Shown one piece after another: positions 15,136-23,531 of a stretch of DNA of 35,708 nt. A program made the translations under genes and the position numbers. Where the stretch lies: the NCBI GenBank assembly GCA_028724485.1, contig JAQYCY010000068.1, positions 1-35,708 of the forward strand, written 5' to 3'. The notes beneath the pieces were generated by a model that searched no databases, was not told the DNA's origin, and saw only the letters and a list, made by a program, of their open reading frames with translations. Position 1 is the first letter of the stretch. Every line of letters starts with the position of its first letter. The DNA is from CAG-917 sp028724485 (lineage in GTDB: Bacteria > Bacillota > Clostridia > Christensenellales > CAG-917).

Positions 15136-16614
15136 ATGAAAAACGGCTTTGACAGCGAAATGTATATGCAAAAGCAAAAAGAGCAAATATTAAAGAGAAT
15201 TTCCCAATTCGGAAAACTTTACCTTGAATTCGGCGGTAAATTGTTTGACGACCTTCACGCCGCAAGAGTTTTGCCCGGATTTGACAAAGCCGCAAAAATA
15301 AAGTTGCTTACGAGCCTTAAAGACGAATCGGAACTTATCATTTGTATTTCGGCAGGCGACATCGAAAGAAATAAAATCAGAGCGGACTACGGCATTACAT
15401 ACGGTACGGAAGTCGCAAGAATGATTGACAACATTTCAAAACTCGGCATAAGCATCAACAGCGTCGTAATCACAATGTTTGAAAATCAACAAGCGGCGAT
15501 TGCTTATAAAAGCAAGCTCGAAAATAGAGGTATCAAAGTTTTCCTTCACAGAAAGACAGAAGGCTATCCGCACGACGTCGACACGATTGTTTCCGATAAC
15601 GGCTATGGCGCAAATCCTTATATTCCGACAACGAAACCGCTTGTCGTCGTTTCCGCGCCGGGACCTGGCAGCGGCAAACTTGCGACTTGTTTAAGCCAAG
15701 TTTATCACGAAAACAAGCGTGGCGTAGGCGCAAGCTATGCGAAGTTCGAAACTTTCCCTATTTGGAATATTCCGCTTTTGCACCCTGTAAACCTTGCGTA
15801 CGAAGCGGCGACAGCCGACCTTCAGGATATAAACAAAGTCGATACTTTCCATTTTGACGCATACGGAAAAATGGCGGTCAATTACAACCGTGATATCGAA
15901 GCGTTTCCTGTTGTTAAGGCAATACTGAACAAAATTTCGCCTGACAGCGACATTTATAAATCGCCGACCGATATGGGCGTAAATATGGCAGGCTACTGCA
16001 TTTACGACGACGAAGCAGTGCAATTTGCCGCTAAGCAAGAAATAATCAGACGTTACCTTAAAGGTTGGGTCGATTTTAAAAACGGACTTGCGGACGAAAA
16101 GACCATTCACAGATTGGAATTTTTGATGTCTAAGCTCTCTTTAAAAGTCGAGGACAGAGCCGTCGTCGTTGCCGCGCGTGAAAAAGAGGAAAAGACGGGC
16201 AAGGGCGCAATGGCAATCGAGCTTCCTGACGGAAGAATGATCAGAGGCAAAGGTTCTGACAATATGTGCGCCGCCGCATCTTGCGTTTTTAATGCCGTTA
16301 AGGTGCTTGCCGATATTCCGAAAAGCGAAAAACTTATTTCGCCTGAGGTTATCGCGCCTATCAATAAACTTAAAAAGAACACGCTCAAAGATAAAGATAA
16401 GGCTTTAAATCTCGAAGAAGCGTTGCTTGCGCTTGCTATCTGCGCATCGAGCGACGAAACCGCTAAAAAGGCGCTCGAACAGCTGAAAAATCTAAACGGT
16501 TGCCAAGCTCACTCGACATTCATTTTGAAAGAAGTCGACGAAGAGGCTTTAAGAAAGCTCGAAATCAACGTTACGAGCGACGCAAAATTCTTGTCTAACG
16601 ATTTGATTCAATAA
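15136..16614 (+). CDS. DUF1846-family protein
   Basis: A 492-residue soluble protein of the DUF1846 family, which is widespread in Firmicutes and some Actinobacteria and has no assigned activity that I know of. The length is typical. The N-terminal part holds FGGKLFDDLHAARVLPGFD, which opens this family, and a central SAPGPGSGK (residues 173-181) looks like a nucleotide- or phosphate-binding glycine loop followed by LATCLSQVYHE. A second conserved part reads FPIWNIPLLHPVNLAYEAATADL. No signal peptide or membrane helix is seen. The start has a CAGGAG ribosome site. It lies 12 bases behind topoisomerase subunit A and 56 bases before pepF with no terminator, so it is probably carried on the same transcript; that does not by itself tie it to DNA topology. 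Confidence 0.9.
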   Translation: MKNGFDSEMYMQKQKEQILKRISQFGKLYLEFGGKLFDDLHAARVLPGFDKAAKIKLLTSLKDESELIICISAGDIERNKIRADYGITYGTEVARMIDNISKLGISINSVVITMFENQQAAIAYKSKLENRGIKVFLHRKTEGYPHDVDTIVSDNGYGANPYIPTTKPLVVVSAPGPGSGKLATCLSQVYHENKRGVGASYAKFETFPIWNIPLLHPVNLAYEAATADLQDINKVDTFHFDAYGKMAVNYNRDIEAFPVVKAILNKISPDSDIYKSPTDMGVNMAGYCIYDDEAVQFAAKQEIIRRYLKGWVDFKNGLADEKTIHRLEFLMSKLSLKVEDRAVVVAAREKEEKTGKGAMAIELPDGRMIRGKGSDNMCAAASCVFNAVKVLADIPKSEKLISPEVIAPINKLKKNTLKDKDKALNLEEALLALAICASSDETAKKALEQLKNLNGCQAHSTFILKEVDEEALRKLEINVTSDAKFLSNDLIQ

Positions 16615-16670
16615 TTATTAGCGATACATAAAGCGATTTGCGCTTATGAATATATATATCAGGAGTAAAA

Positions 16671-18434
16671 ATGCAAAGAGCAGACGTACCTAACAAACTG
16701 AAATGGCGTCTTGAAGATATTTTCAAGACAAACGAAGATTGGGAAACGGCTTTTGAAAACTATAAGTCGTCGTATCCGAAACTTGCGGAATTTAAGGGAA
16801 AACTGTCAAACAGCGACACGCTTTTGGAGTTTTTGAATTTGCGTGAATCACTCTCACTCGTGCTTTCAAAACTTTACGTTTATGCAAGAATGAGAAAGGA
16901 CGAAGACACGGCGAACTCTCTCTATCAGGGTATGTCGGACAGAGCGGAGAATTTGGCTGTCGAGTCGAGTTCTTTGACGTCTTTCGTTATGCCCGAACTC
17001 GTTCAAATTTCAGATGAAAATCTTGACAAAATGATTTCGGACGAAAGGTTTAAAGATTACGACGTTTTGCTTAAAGAAGTAAAACGTAACAAAAAGATTA
17101 TATTGTCGGCGGCAGAAGAAAAGATTTTGGCTGACGTCGGCTCGTTCAGCGACGGCGCAAGACAAATTTTTTCGATGTTCGATAATGCCGATATACGCTT
17201 TAAGGACGTAATTTTGCCTGACGGCACGGCTGTTAAAATGTCGCACGGCGTGTATTCTCTTTTGCTTCAAAACGAGAACCAAAACGTCAGAAAAGACGCT
17301 TTCGAAAGTATGTTCGAGGTCTATAAAAACAACGAAAACACACTTGCTCAGATTTATGCGACAAACGTAAAGAAAGATTGGTTTTATGCAAAAACTCGTG
17401 GGTTTAAGTCAAGTCTCGAATATGCAATGTATGGCGAAAACGTGTCAGACGTTGCTTATAAAAACCTTTTAAAGGCAGTCGAAAAAGGGCTTAAACCGCT
17501 TCACGAATACGTTGCTTTAAGAAAGGACGCTTTGAAGGTCGATACGCTCAATATGTACGACCTTTACGTTCCGATTGTCGAAAATCAGGACATAAAACTT
17601 GAATATCCCGATGCTTGTTCGCTTGTAAAAGAAGCGTTGAAGCCGCTCGGTGAAGAATACGGAAAACTTTTAGACAAGGCTTTCGGCGAAGGCTGGATTG
17701 ACGTTTGCGAAACAAAAGGAAAGAGAAGCGGCGCATATTCTTGGGGTACGTACGGCGTTCATCCTTTCGTTTTGCTCAACTATCAGAAGACTTTGCACGA
17801 CGTCTTTACGATAGCGCACGAACTCGGTCACGCTATGCACAGCTATAAATCGAACGAAGCATTGCCGTCGTCTAAGGCGGATTACGAGATATTTGTCGCG
17901 GAAATCGCAAGTACGGTCAACGAAGTGCTTTTAATCAAGCATCTTTTAAAGACGGCAACGGGAGATATGAGGAAGTATTTGCTTTCATACTATCTCGATA
18001 TGTTCAGAACGACGCTGTTCAGACAAACGATGTTTGCTGAGTTTGAAACAGCCGCACATTCGCTTGCCGAAAACGGAGAGCCGATAACTGCCGAAGAATT
18101 GAATTCGATATATTACGGACTTAACAAAAAATACTACGGCGAAGCGGTCAATCACAATAAACTAATAGAAGTAGAATGGGCGAGGATTCCGCATTTTTAC
18201 ACGAGTTTTTACGTTTATAAATATGCGACGGGACTTACGAGCGCAATTTCAATAGTAAAGCATATTTTAAACGGAGAAACGGACGGATATTTCAAATTTT
18301 TGTCGGCAGGCGGAAGTATGCCGCCGCTTGAAATTCTGAAACTTGCCGGCGTCGATATGTACGGAATGAAACCGTTTGACGACGCTATGTCGGAGTTCGA
18401 AGCGATTGTAGAGGAGCTTAAAAAGTGCATTTAA
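16671..18434 (+). CDS. pepF: Oligoendopeptidase F, M3 family zinc metallopeptidase
   Basis: A 587-residue cytoplasmic peptidase that cleaves medium-length peptides. The zinc motif HELGH occurs at residues 383-387 in TIAHELGHAMHSY, with the third ligand glutamate in the following EIFVAEIASTVNE segment. The N-terminal opening (KWRLEDIFKTNEDWE) and the YGENVSDVAY, YDLYVPI and GKRSGAYSWGTYGVHPFVLLNY blocks are characteristic of PepF. The length fits the family (about 590-600). A CAGGAG ribosome site supports the start. It overlaps the following lipoprotein gene by 10 bases, which points to translational coupling. PepF can be involved in peptide nutrition or signal-peptide turnover; nothing here decides between them. 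Confidence 0.95.
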   Translation: MQRADVPNKLKWRLEDIFKTNEDWETAFENYKSSYPKLAEFKGKLSNSDTLLEFLNLRESLSLVLSKLYVYARMRKDEDTANSLYQGMSDRAENLAVESSSLTSFVMPELVQISDENLDKMISDERFKDYDVLLKEVKRNKKIILSAAEEKILADVGSFSDGARQIFSMFDNADIRFKDVILPDGTAVKMSHGVYSLLLQNENQNVRKDAFESMFEVYKNNENTLAQIYATNVKKDWFYAKTRGFKSSLEYAMYGENVSDVAYKNLLKAVEKGLKPLHEYVALRKDALKVDTLNMYDLYVPIVENQDIKLEYPDACSLVKEALKPLGEEYGKLLDKAFGEGWIDVCETKGKRSGAYSWGTYGVHPFVLLNYQKTLHDVFTIAHELGHAMHSYKSNEALPSSKADYEIFVAEIASTVNEVLLIKHLLKTATGDMRKYLLSYYLDMFRTTLFRQTMFAEFETAAHSLAENGEPITAEELNSIYYGLNKKYYGEAVNHNKLIEVEWARIPHFYTSFYVYKYATGLTSAISIVKHILNGETDGYFKFLSAGGSMPPLEILKLAGVDMYGMKPFDDAMSEFEAIVEELKKCI

Positions 18435-19084
18435 AAAGAAAGTTTTTATTGTTTACTTTGATGTGCTGTTTAGCGTTTTGCGCGGTATTTTTGACTGCGT
18501 GCGACAGTACGGAAAAAAGCGGCGAGCTTTATATGACGATAAAATCGTTTTCTTATGACAGCGAAAGCGATACGGTGACCGCATTAGTTAGCGTATCGTC
18601 AAAGGAAAAGTCGGACATAGTCGGAAAAAGCGTTATCAAAACAGAGAAAAAAGGATTTTTTATCTGCTATTCATATAATTACGAATTTGACGCGGACATT
18701 TGGAACAAAGTAAAAGCCGCGGCGGTCGTAAACGAAGACTTGGAAAACGCTTTGAACGAACTCGGCGTTGACAGAGAATATAACGTAAAGTTGCAATACG
18801 TGTACGCAACCGACTATAAGTCGGTGTCCGCTGACGGAAAAATGTCGCAAAAGGGCAAAGTAAAAACGTTTGTCTGGGATTATTCCGACGGCGAAAAAAT
18901 TCAAATGAAACTTAGTCAGCGTGTGGAAAATAGAATGGCTTGGTACGGTCTTATCATAGGTCTTACGCTTACGATTACGGCTGCCATAACTATACCTATA
19001 GAAGTTTTAAAATTCAAGAACTATATAAAGAGAGAAAAAGAACGAAATGCCTCAAACGAAAACAATCAACAAAACGGAAATTAA
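18425..19084 (+). CDS. Small lipoprotein with C-terminal membrane helix, function unknown
   Basis: A 219-residue protein of no recognised family. It starts with GTG inside the last codons of pepF, preceded by GAGGAG (18410-18415) at a workable distance. The N terminus is a lipoprotein signal peptide: positive MHLKRK, a hydrophobic core, and a lipobox LTAC with the lipidated cysteine at residue 26. A beta-rich extracellular part (about residues 30-170) follows. Near the C terminus there is a second hydrophobic helix (about 174-197, beginning WYGLIIGLTLTIT), then a charged, Asn-rich tail (KREKERNASNENN) that would lie in the cytoplasm. Lipoproteins with a C-terminal membrane anchor are unusual. 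Its gene ends 13 bases before the preferred dnaB start. No function can be assigned. Confidence 0.75.
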   Translation: MHLKRKFLLFTLMCCLAFCAVFLTACDSTEKSGELYMTIKSFSYDSESDTVTALVSVSSKEKSDIVGKSVIKTEKKGFFICYSYNYEFDADIWNKVKAAAVVNEDLENALNELGVDREYNVKLQYVYATDYKSVSADGKMSQKGKVKTFVWDYSDGEKIQMKLSQRVENRMAWYGLIIGLTLTITAAITIPIEVLKFKNYIKREKERNASNENNQQNGN

Positions 19085-19097
19085 AGAAGGAAGAAGT

Positions 19098-20513
19098 ATG
19101 CCTTTCAATATCGAAGCGGAGCAAGCTATTTTATGTTCCGTTTTGATAGATAAGACTGCCGCAGACGAGTACCTCCCGCGACTTAAATCAGACGATTTCT
19201 ATTCCGACAGAAATAGAATTATTTTTGAAACCGCAAAAGAAATTTTGGACGAATCTATTCCCGTAGATACGGTTTCGCTTGTCGACAGACTTTCGGTTAA
19301 GGGCAAGCTCGACGCCGTAGGAAGCGTAAGCTACATAACGGAGCTTACTTCGGTTGTTCCGTCTGCCGCAAACAGCGGTTACTATTTCAAAATCGTCCAG
19401 CGTGACGGACTTTTAAGACGCATAATAAACGTCGGAAACGAAGTCACGAAAAAGGGCTATTCGGCGACCGATGAAGTAGAGGCTTTAAACTTTGCCGAAA
19501 GCACCATTTTTAAAATTGCCGAAGATAGAGATAATTCAACTATGACGAAGATTTCCAACGCCGCAAACAAAGCGGTTGACGAAATCGCGGAAATTCAAAA
19601 AGGTCACGTTCCGCAGGAGCGTATCAACACGGGCATACCTACGCTTGATAAACATACGTTTGGATTTAAGCCGGGCGAACTGATTTTGCTTGCGGCGCGT
19701 CCTTCCGTCGGTAAAACCGCTTTTGCTCTTAACATTGCGACGAACGCAGCGATAAACGAACACAAAAAAGTCGCTATTTTCTCAATGGAAATGCCGTCGA
19801 CGTTGCTTGCCAAAAGAATTTTAGCGTACATTTCAAGAGTGTCTATGGCTGACGCATCCAGACCGCGCGGACTGTCAAACGAAGAAATGTCGCTTCTTTA
19901 CAGAGCTGCAAAAAAACTCGATTCCGCCGAAATTTATATCGACGACTATTCGCTCAATACGCCGGTAGATATTCTATCGAAGTGCCGCAGATTGAAGCGT
20001 GAAAAAAAAGGCTTAGACCTTATCGTTGTCGACTATTTGCAACTTATGTCGCTCGGTTACAGGGGCGGCGAACGTCAACAAGAAGTCGCCGATATGTCGA
20101 GAAAATTGAAACTTTACGCAGGCGAATTGCAAGTTCCTATTCTCGTTTTGTCACAAATGTCTCGTGACGTCGAAAAGCGTACGGGAACGGGAAGCGCAAA
20201 AGAGCCTAAACTCAGCGACCTTCGTGAATCGGGCGCAATCGAACAAGACGCCGACGTTGTTATGTTTTTGCATCGTCCCGATCCTGCCGATTTCTCTCAG
20301 GTCAAACTTATGCTTCTTAAAAACAGAAACGGCGCAATCAACGATAACATTATGCTTCACTGGGACGGCGCGACGACTTCGTTTTCGGAATCGCAAAACA
20401 AGCCGCCTGTGGCAAAAGTCGAAGAAACGGTTTCCGACGTCAAGCCGATTTCAGAAGCGGTCGACGACGTTTTTGAAGATGAAAACGACCCGTTGTTTGG
20501 TTCTTCGGACTAA
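19098..20513 (+). CDS. dnaB: Replicative DNA helicase DnaB
   Basis: A 471-residue hexameric helicase that unwinds DNA at the replication fork (called DnaC in Bacillus). The N-terminal domain opens with PFNIEAEQAILCSVLIDK, matching the usual P-P-Q-N-x-E-A-E-Q start. The RecA-like domain has a linker GIPTLDKHTFGFKPGELILLAARPSVGKTA with Walker A lysine 206, then FSMEMP, a Walker B stretch LDLIVVDYLQLM, LSQMSRDVEKR and SDLRESGAIEQDADVV. The start at 19098 is chosen for its GAAGGA ribosome site and because the in-frame ATG at 19047 lies inside the preceding lipoprotein gene; use of 19047 would add 17 residues and cannot be excluded. The last 45 residues are an acidic, Pro/Val-rich tail. A terminator follows. 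Confidence 0.95.
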   Translation: MPFNIEAEQAILCSVLIDKTAADEYLPRLKSDDFYSDRNRIIFETAKEILDESIPVDTVSLVDRLSVKGKLDAVGSVSYITELTSVVPSAANSGYYFKIVQRDGLLRRIINVGNEVTKKGYSATDEVEALNFAESTIFKIAEDRDNSTMTKISNAANKAVDEIAEIQKGHVPQERINTGIPTLDKHTFGFKPGELILLAARPSVGKTAFALNIATNAAINEHKKVAIFSMEMPSTLLAKRILAYISRVSMADASRPRGLSNEEMSLLYRAAKKLDSAEIYIDDYSLNTPVDILSKCRRLKREKKGLDLIVVDYLQLMSLGYRGGERQQEVADMSRKLKLYAGELQVPILVLSQMSRDVEKRTGTGSAKEPKLSDLRESGAIEQDADVVMFLHRPDPADFSQVKLMLLKNRNGAINDNIMLHWDGATTSFSESQNKPPVAKVEETVSDVKPISEAVDDVFEDENDPLFGSSD

Positions 20514-20529
20514 TTTAAATTTACAAAAG

Positions 20530-20552
20530 CCACCGCATAGCGGTGGTTTTTT
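20530..20552 (+). terminator. Rho-independent terminator after dnaB
   Basis: CCACCGC (20530-20536) pairs with GCGGTGG (20540-20546) around ATA, followed by six T residues. It probably ends the topoisomerase-to-dnaB transcript. Confidence 0.88.
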
Positions 20553-20570
20553 AATTCTTTAATAAACCTG

Positions 20571-20624
20571 TTTTAAGCGCACAATTAAATAATCGAATTT
20601 TAAGCGCACAATTAAACAATCGAA
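20571..20624. repeat. 27-bp tandem direct repeat, two copies
   Basis: The unit at 20571-20597 begins TTTTAAGCGCACAATTAAA and is repeated immediately at 20598-20624 with one difference (T to C) in 27 bases. It lies between the dnaB terminator and yqfC. Confidence 0.85.
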
Positions 20625-20750
20625 AACTTATTGTAATCAATTCTATCTTTGTTAGTATTCAAGACTTTATTGAACAAGTAGCTTTTCAAAATCAAAAATA
20701 GCATACACATTTTGCAGTCGGAACTTTATAAATAGGAAAACTTCGGTGAT

Positions 20751-20779
20751 TCATATACTCGTTGGAAGTCGCGTATAAT
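20751..20779 (+). promoter_or_regulatory. Possible sigma-E-like sporulation promoter of yqfC-yqfD
   Basis: TCATATA (20751-20757), a 14-base spacer and CGTATAAT (20772-20779) resemble the Bacillus sigma-E pattern (TCATATT, about 14 bases, CATACAAT). The TATAAT could alternatively serve sigma-A. Either way transcription would begin within a base or two of the yqfC ATG at 20785. Confidence 0.45.
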
Positions 20780-20784
20780 TAGAT

Positions 20785-21033
20785 ATGTTTAAAGACGAAA
20801 TTTTGAGAAAATTTAATGCCGAAGAGCTTTGCGATTACGAAATAATTTTTTTCGGCAAATGCAAGGTTGCATTCAGCGGCATAAAGGGCGTTACGTTTTT
20901 AAGCGAAACGGAAATACGCCTTAAAACGAAAAAAAACGTTCTGACTTTAAAGGGTAACGGCTTGTCGCTTGTCGAAGTCGGCGGCTTTGAAGCCTACGTT
21001 ACGGGCGAGGTAGTAAGTTTTGAGATTGTTTGA
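20785..21033 (+). CDS. yqfC: YabP/YqfC-family sporulation protein YqfC
   Basis: An 82-residue protein of the YabP/YqfC family, beta-strand rich and without a membrane helix. The pattern FSGIKGVTFLSETEIRLKTKKNVLTLKGNGLSLVEV matches the family core (a hydrophobic G-I-K-G-V strand, then E-I-R-x-x-T-K-x-x-x-L-x-x-x-G-x-x-L). In Bacillus subtilis yqfC and yqfD are expressed in the mother cell under sigma-E; the assignment rests on this protein pattern and on yqfD overlapping its 3' end by 14 bases. There is no Shine-Dalgarno site before the ATG, and a promoter-like TATAAT ends only 5 bases before it, so a leaderless mRNA is possible. A TTG at 20803 is an in-frame alternative, also without a ribosome site. 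Confidence 0.85.
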   Translation: MFKDEILRKFNAEELCDYEIIFFGKCKVAFSGIKGVTFLSETEIRLKTKKNVLTLKGNGLSLVEVGGFEAYVTGEVVSFEIV

Positions 21034-21955
21034 TCGCAGTAAATTCGAATGTAAAGGAAGCGTTAGCGGAATTCTCGCTTTGTCAAAAAAAGTGAAGATA
21101 TACGACGTATCTAAGCAGGGCGAAACGATTACTTTTTGGTGCCATTTAAAAGATGAGCAAAAGTGTATTGCCATTTTGACCGATATGTGCTATAATTTTG
21201 CCGTAAAAAACAGAAGGGGATTTCTGCCGTTTTTTAAAAAGGCTATTTCAAGGACGGGCATTTTGGCAGGGCTTGCAATAGCTATAATCGTGACGGCAAT
21301 TTATCCGCTTTTCGTTTTGGACGTGAAAGTAAACGAATCGGAATACGAGTCGGCAGTGCTTGAAGTTTTGTCGGCAAGCGGCGTGAAGAAGTATAGCTTT
21401 GCTTTTAAAGTCGATACTAACGATATAGAAAAAAAGCTACTATCATTAGACGGAGTTTCGTTTGCTAAGGTTACGAGATGCGGGACGCTAATAAACGTCA
21501 GTCTTGAAAAAGAATTGCCAAAAGCCGAGATTTTTACCGTTTCAAATGAACCTGTTGTTGCAAAAAAGCGAGCTGTTTTTAGCCGTGCGGTTGTTTTTAG
21601 CGGAACGTGCGTAAAAAAATACGGCGACGTAGTCGACATCGGCGACGCTTTAATCGAAGGCTATCTTATCGTAGGCGAAGAAAAAGTGCCTTGCGCAGCG
21701 GAAGGTATAGTGTTCGGCAAAGTTTATTACGAAGCCGAGCTGTTTTACAACCATACGGGTGGATATAAAATCGAAGACTGCAAGAAAACCGTGAAAATGC
21801 TTGCCGTTTCAAAAATCGACAAAGATGCGTCGATTTTATCCGAAAGTTATGAAGTTTATGACGTGGACGGCGGCTTTAACGTTAAAGTTTTGATTGAAAC
21901 GGAAGAAAGAATTGACCTTGCCAAAACCGAAACAACGAAGCAGACAAGTCGATAG
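21020..21955 (+). CDS. yqfD: Sporulation protein YqfD
   Basis: A 311-residue membrane protein of the YqfD family, needed for normal sporulation in Bacillus and related to stage IV proteins. The N-terminal 75 residues form a cytoplasmic alpha/beta part ending in KNRRGFLPFFKK, then one hydrophobic helix (about residues 79-102, GILAGLAIAIIVTAIYPLFV), and an extracytoplasmic beta-rich remainder with a POTRA-like stretch (VLEVLSASGVKKYSF, LLSLDGVSFAKVTRCG). The start is a TTG at 21020 inside the end of yqfC, with GAGG about 10 bases upstream; a second TTG two codons later is possible. It is shorter than the roughly 400-residue Bacillus protein. In Bacillus phoH follows, but here the next gene is pgpH, after 110 bases. 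Confidence 0.88.
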   Translation: MRLFDRSKFECKGSVSGILALSKKVKIYDVSKQGETITFWCHLKDEQKCIAILTDMCYNFAVKNRRGFLPFFKKAISRTGILAGLAIAIIVTAIYPLFVLDVKVNESEYESAVLEVLSASGVKKYSFAFKVDTNDIEKKLLSLDGVSFAKVTRCGTLINVSLEKELPKAEIFTVSNEPVVAKKRAVFSRAVVFSGTCVKKYGDVVDIGDALIEGYLIVGEEKVPCAAEGIVFGKVYYEAELFYNHTGGYKIEDCKKTVKMLAVSKIDKDASILSESYEVYDVDGGFNVKVLIETEERIDLAKTETTKQTSR

Positions 21956-22065
21956 AGCAATAAAAACGATAGAATTAGCGGCGACTAAGCAAGTCGCAAA
22001 ATATTACGATTGACGAAAAACATATCAATCCGAATACAAATCGATAAACAAAGCGGGGACGTTTT

Positions 22066-23529
22066 ATGGATAAAACTAAAAAAGTTTTAGAGAGAAAATG
22101 GAATTGGAAAGTTTTCCTTTTAAGTCAGATAGCGGTGATTTTATGTTCCGCTGTCGTGTCTGTCGTGACCATTTTTTTAATATCGTACGGTACGGCAATT
22201 CAAAAAGCTAACATCGGAACCGTTGTCGGCATCATTTTGTCAAACGTTTTACTGTTTGAAACGCTTTATTTATCGTTATTCGTTTTCGACCCGTCGCATC
22301 TTACGAAAACGTCGCAATACGTTCTTAACGCAATCGTCATTACGATTACTTTTGTTATCAGCGCGGTTATGTATCGTTATTGTTCGCCGTTTGCCGTGCC
22401 GATCCAACTTTGCGCGATTCTCCTTTGTATTTTGGTCGGAATGAAGACGGGTGCAATCAGCATGTTTAATCTCGTCTTTATTATTCTCGTAAATCTCGTT
22501 TTAAGAGGCGCGTACCTAAGAAACGACATAATAACGATTACAGCGGCAGTCGTAGGCAATTTGCTTAGCGGCGGCGCAATGATTTATTTTTCATCGAAGC
22601 ATTATACAAGAATTAGATTTTTGCTTTTTTGCTTGCTTGCAGGGTTGAGTTGCGTACCGTATATAATCGTATTGTCCGTTTCAATGGGAATTGCCGACAT
22701 TACGCTTTTATACAACGTGCTTTGGGGACTATTGTCGTCGGTAATAAGCATAGTACTTTATTTCCCGCTTGTCATTTTGTTTGAAGCGATATTCAACACG
22801 ACGGACGATTTCAGGCTCGACGAGCTTTGCCGTCTTGACCAGCCGCTGTTAAAGCGTCTTGCAAGCGAAGCGCCCGGCACGTTCAATCACAGCCTTGTCG
22901 TAGGTAACCTTGCGGAAAGTTGCGCTATCGCAATCGGCGAAAACAGCAGACTGGCGAAAGCGGCGGCGTATTATCACGACGTAGGAAAACTTAAAGCGCC
23001 GATTTATTTCATTGAAAATCAATCGAATTACAATCCGCACGACGAGCTTATTCCCGAAGTCAGCGTCAGTATGATAACGTCGCACACTATGTTCGGCGAA
23101 ATACTCAACAAGCAATATCGTTTGCCGGAAGAAATTTGCAAAATCAGTTTGGAGCATCACGGCACTTCGCCTGTCGGATATTTCTATCAAAAGGCGCTTT
23201 TGCTCACCGAAGGCGCGGCGGACAAAGTAAACTTTTCTTATCAAGGACCGAAACCGTCGTCGAAAATTTCGGCAATTATTATGATTGCCGACACTGTCGA
23301 AGCGGCAACGAGAGCATATATGCCGCCGACGAAAGAAGAATTCGTTCAACGTATAAACAGTCTTGTCGACGACAAACTCAAACTCGGGCAGTTCGACGAG
23401 TGTCCGATAACTATGGAAGAATTGACAGTTATTAAAAATACGATAGTAAACGTTTTGCCGAGTATTCACCATTCGAGAGTATCGTATGGCGAAACTCCGT
23501 CAAAAAAAGAAAATAAAGAGAATAAGTAA
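22066..23529 (+). CDS. pgpH: HD-domain membrane phosphodiesterase (PgpH/YqfF type), lacking the extracellular sensor domain
   Basis: A 487-residue protein with about seven hydrophobic helices (residues about 17-245) followed by a cytoplasmic HD domain. PgpH proteins degrade the second messenger c-di-AMP. The HD domain shows FNHSLVVGNLAE, AAYYHDVGKL (H304, D305), FIENQ, SHTMFGEI and LEHHG, which carry the metal ligands, then IADTVEAATRAY. The order matches PgpH of Listeria and Bacillus. Those proteins are about 700 residues because a large extracellular 7TMR-HDED sensor domain is inserted after the first helix; here the first and second helices are separated by only about 10 residues, so that sensor is missing. 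A GGGGA ribosome site supports the start. ybeY and era follow at 2 bases and 1 base, so the three form an operon. Confidence 0.9.
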   Translation: MDKTKKVLERKWNWKVFLLSQIAVILCSAVVSVVTIFLISYGTAIQKANIGTVVGIILSNVLLFETLYLSLFVFDPSHLTKTSQYVLNAIVITITFVISAVMYRYCSPFAVPIQLCAILLCILVGMKTGAISMFNLVFIILVNLVLRGAYLRNDIITITAAVVGNLLSGGAMIYFSSKHYTRIRFLLFCLLAGLSCVPYIIVLSVSMGIADITLLYNVLWGLLSSVISIVLYFPLVILFEAIFNTTDDFRLDELCRLDQPLLKRLASEAPGTFNHSLVVGNLAESCAIAIGENSRLAKAAAYYHDVGKLKAPIYFIENQSNYNPHDELIPEVSVSMITSHTMFGEILNKQYRLPEEICKISLEHHGTSPVGYFYQKALLLTEGAADKVNFSYQGPKPSSKISAIIMIADTVEAATRAYMPPTKEEFVQRINSLVDDKLKLGQFDECPITMEELTVIKNTIVNVLPSIHHSRVSYGETPSKKENKENK

Positions 23530-23531
23530 AA

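Noticed and set aside
19047..19097. Upstream ATG for dnaB
   Set aside because: It lies inside the preceding lipoprotein gene and has a weak ribosome site compared with GAAGGA before 19098. Not fully excluded.
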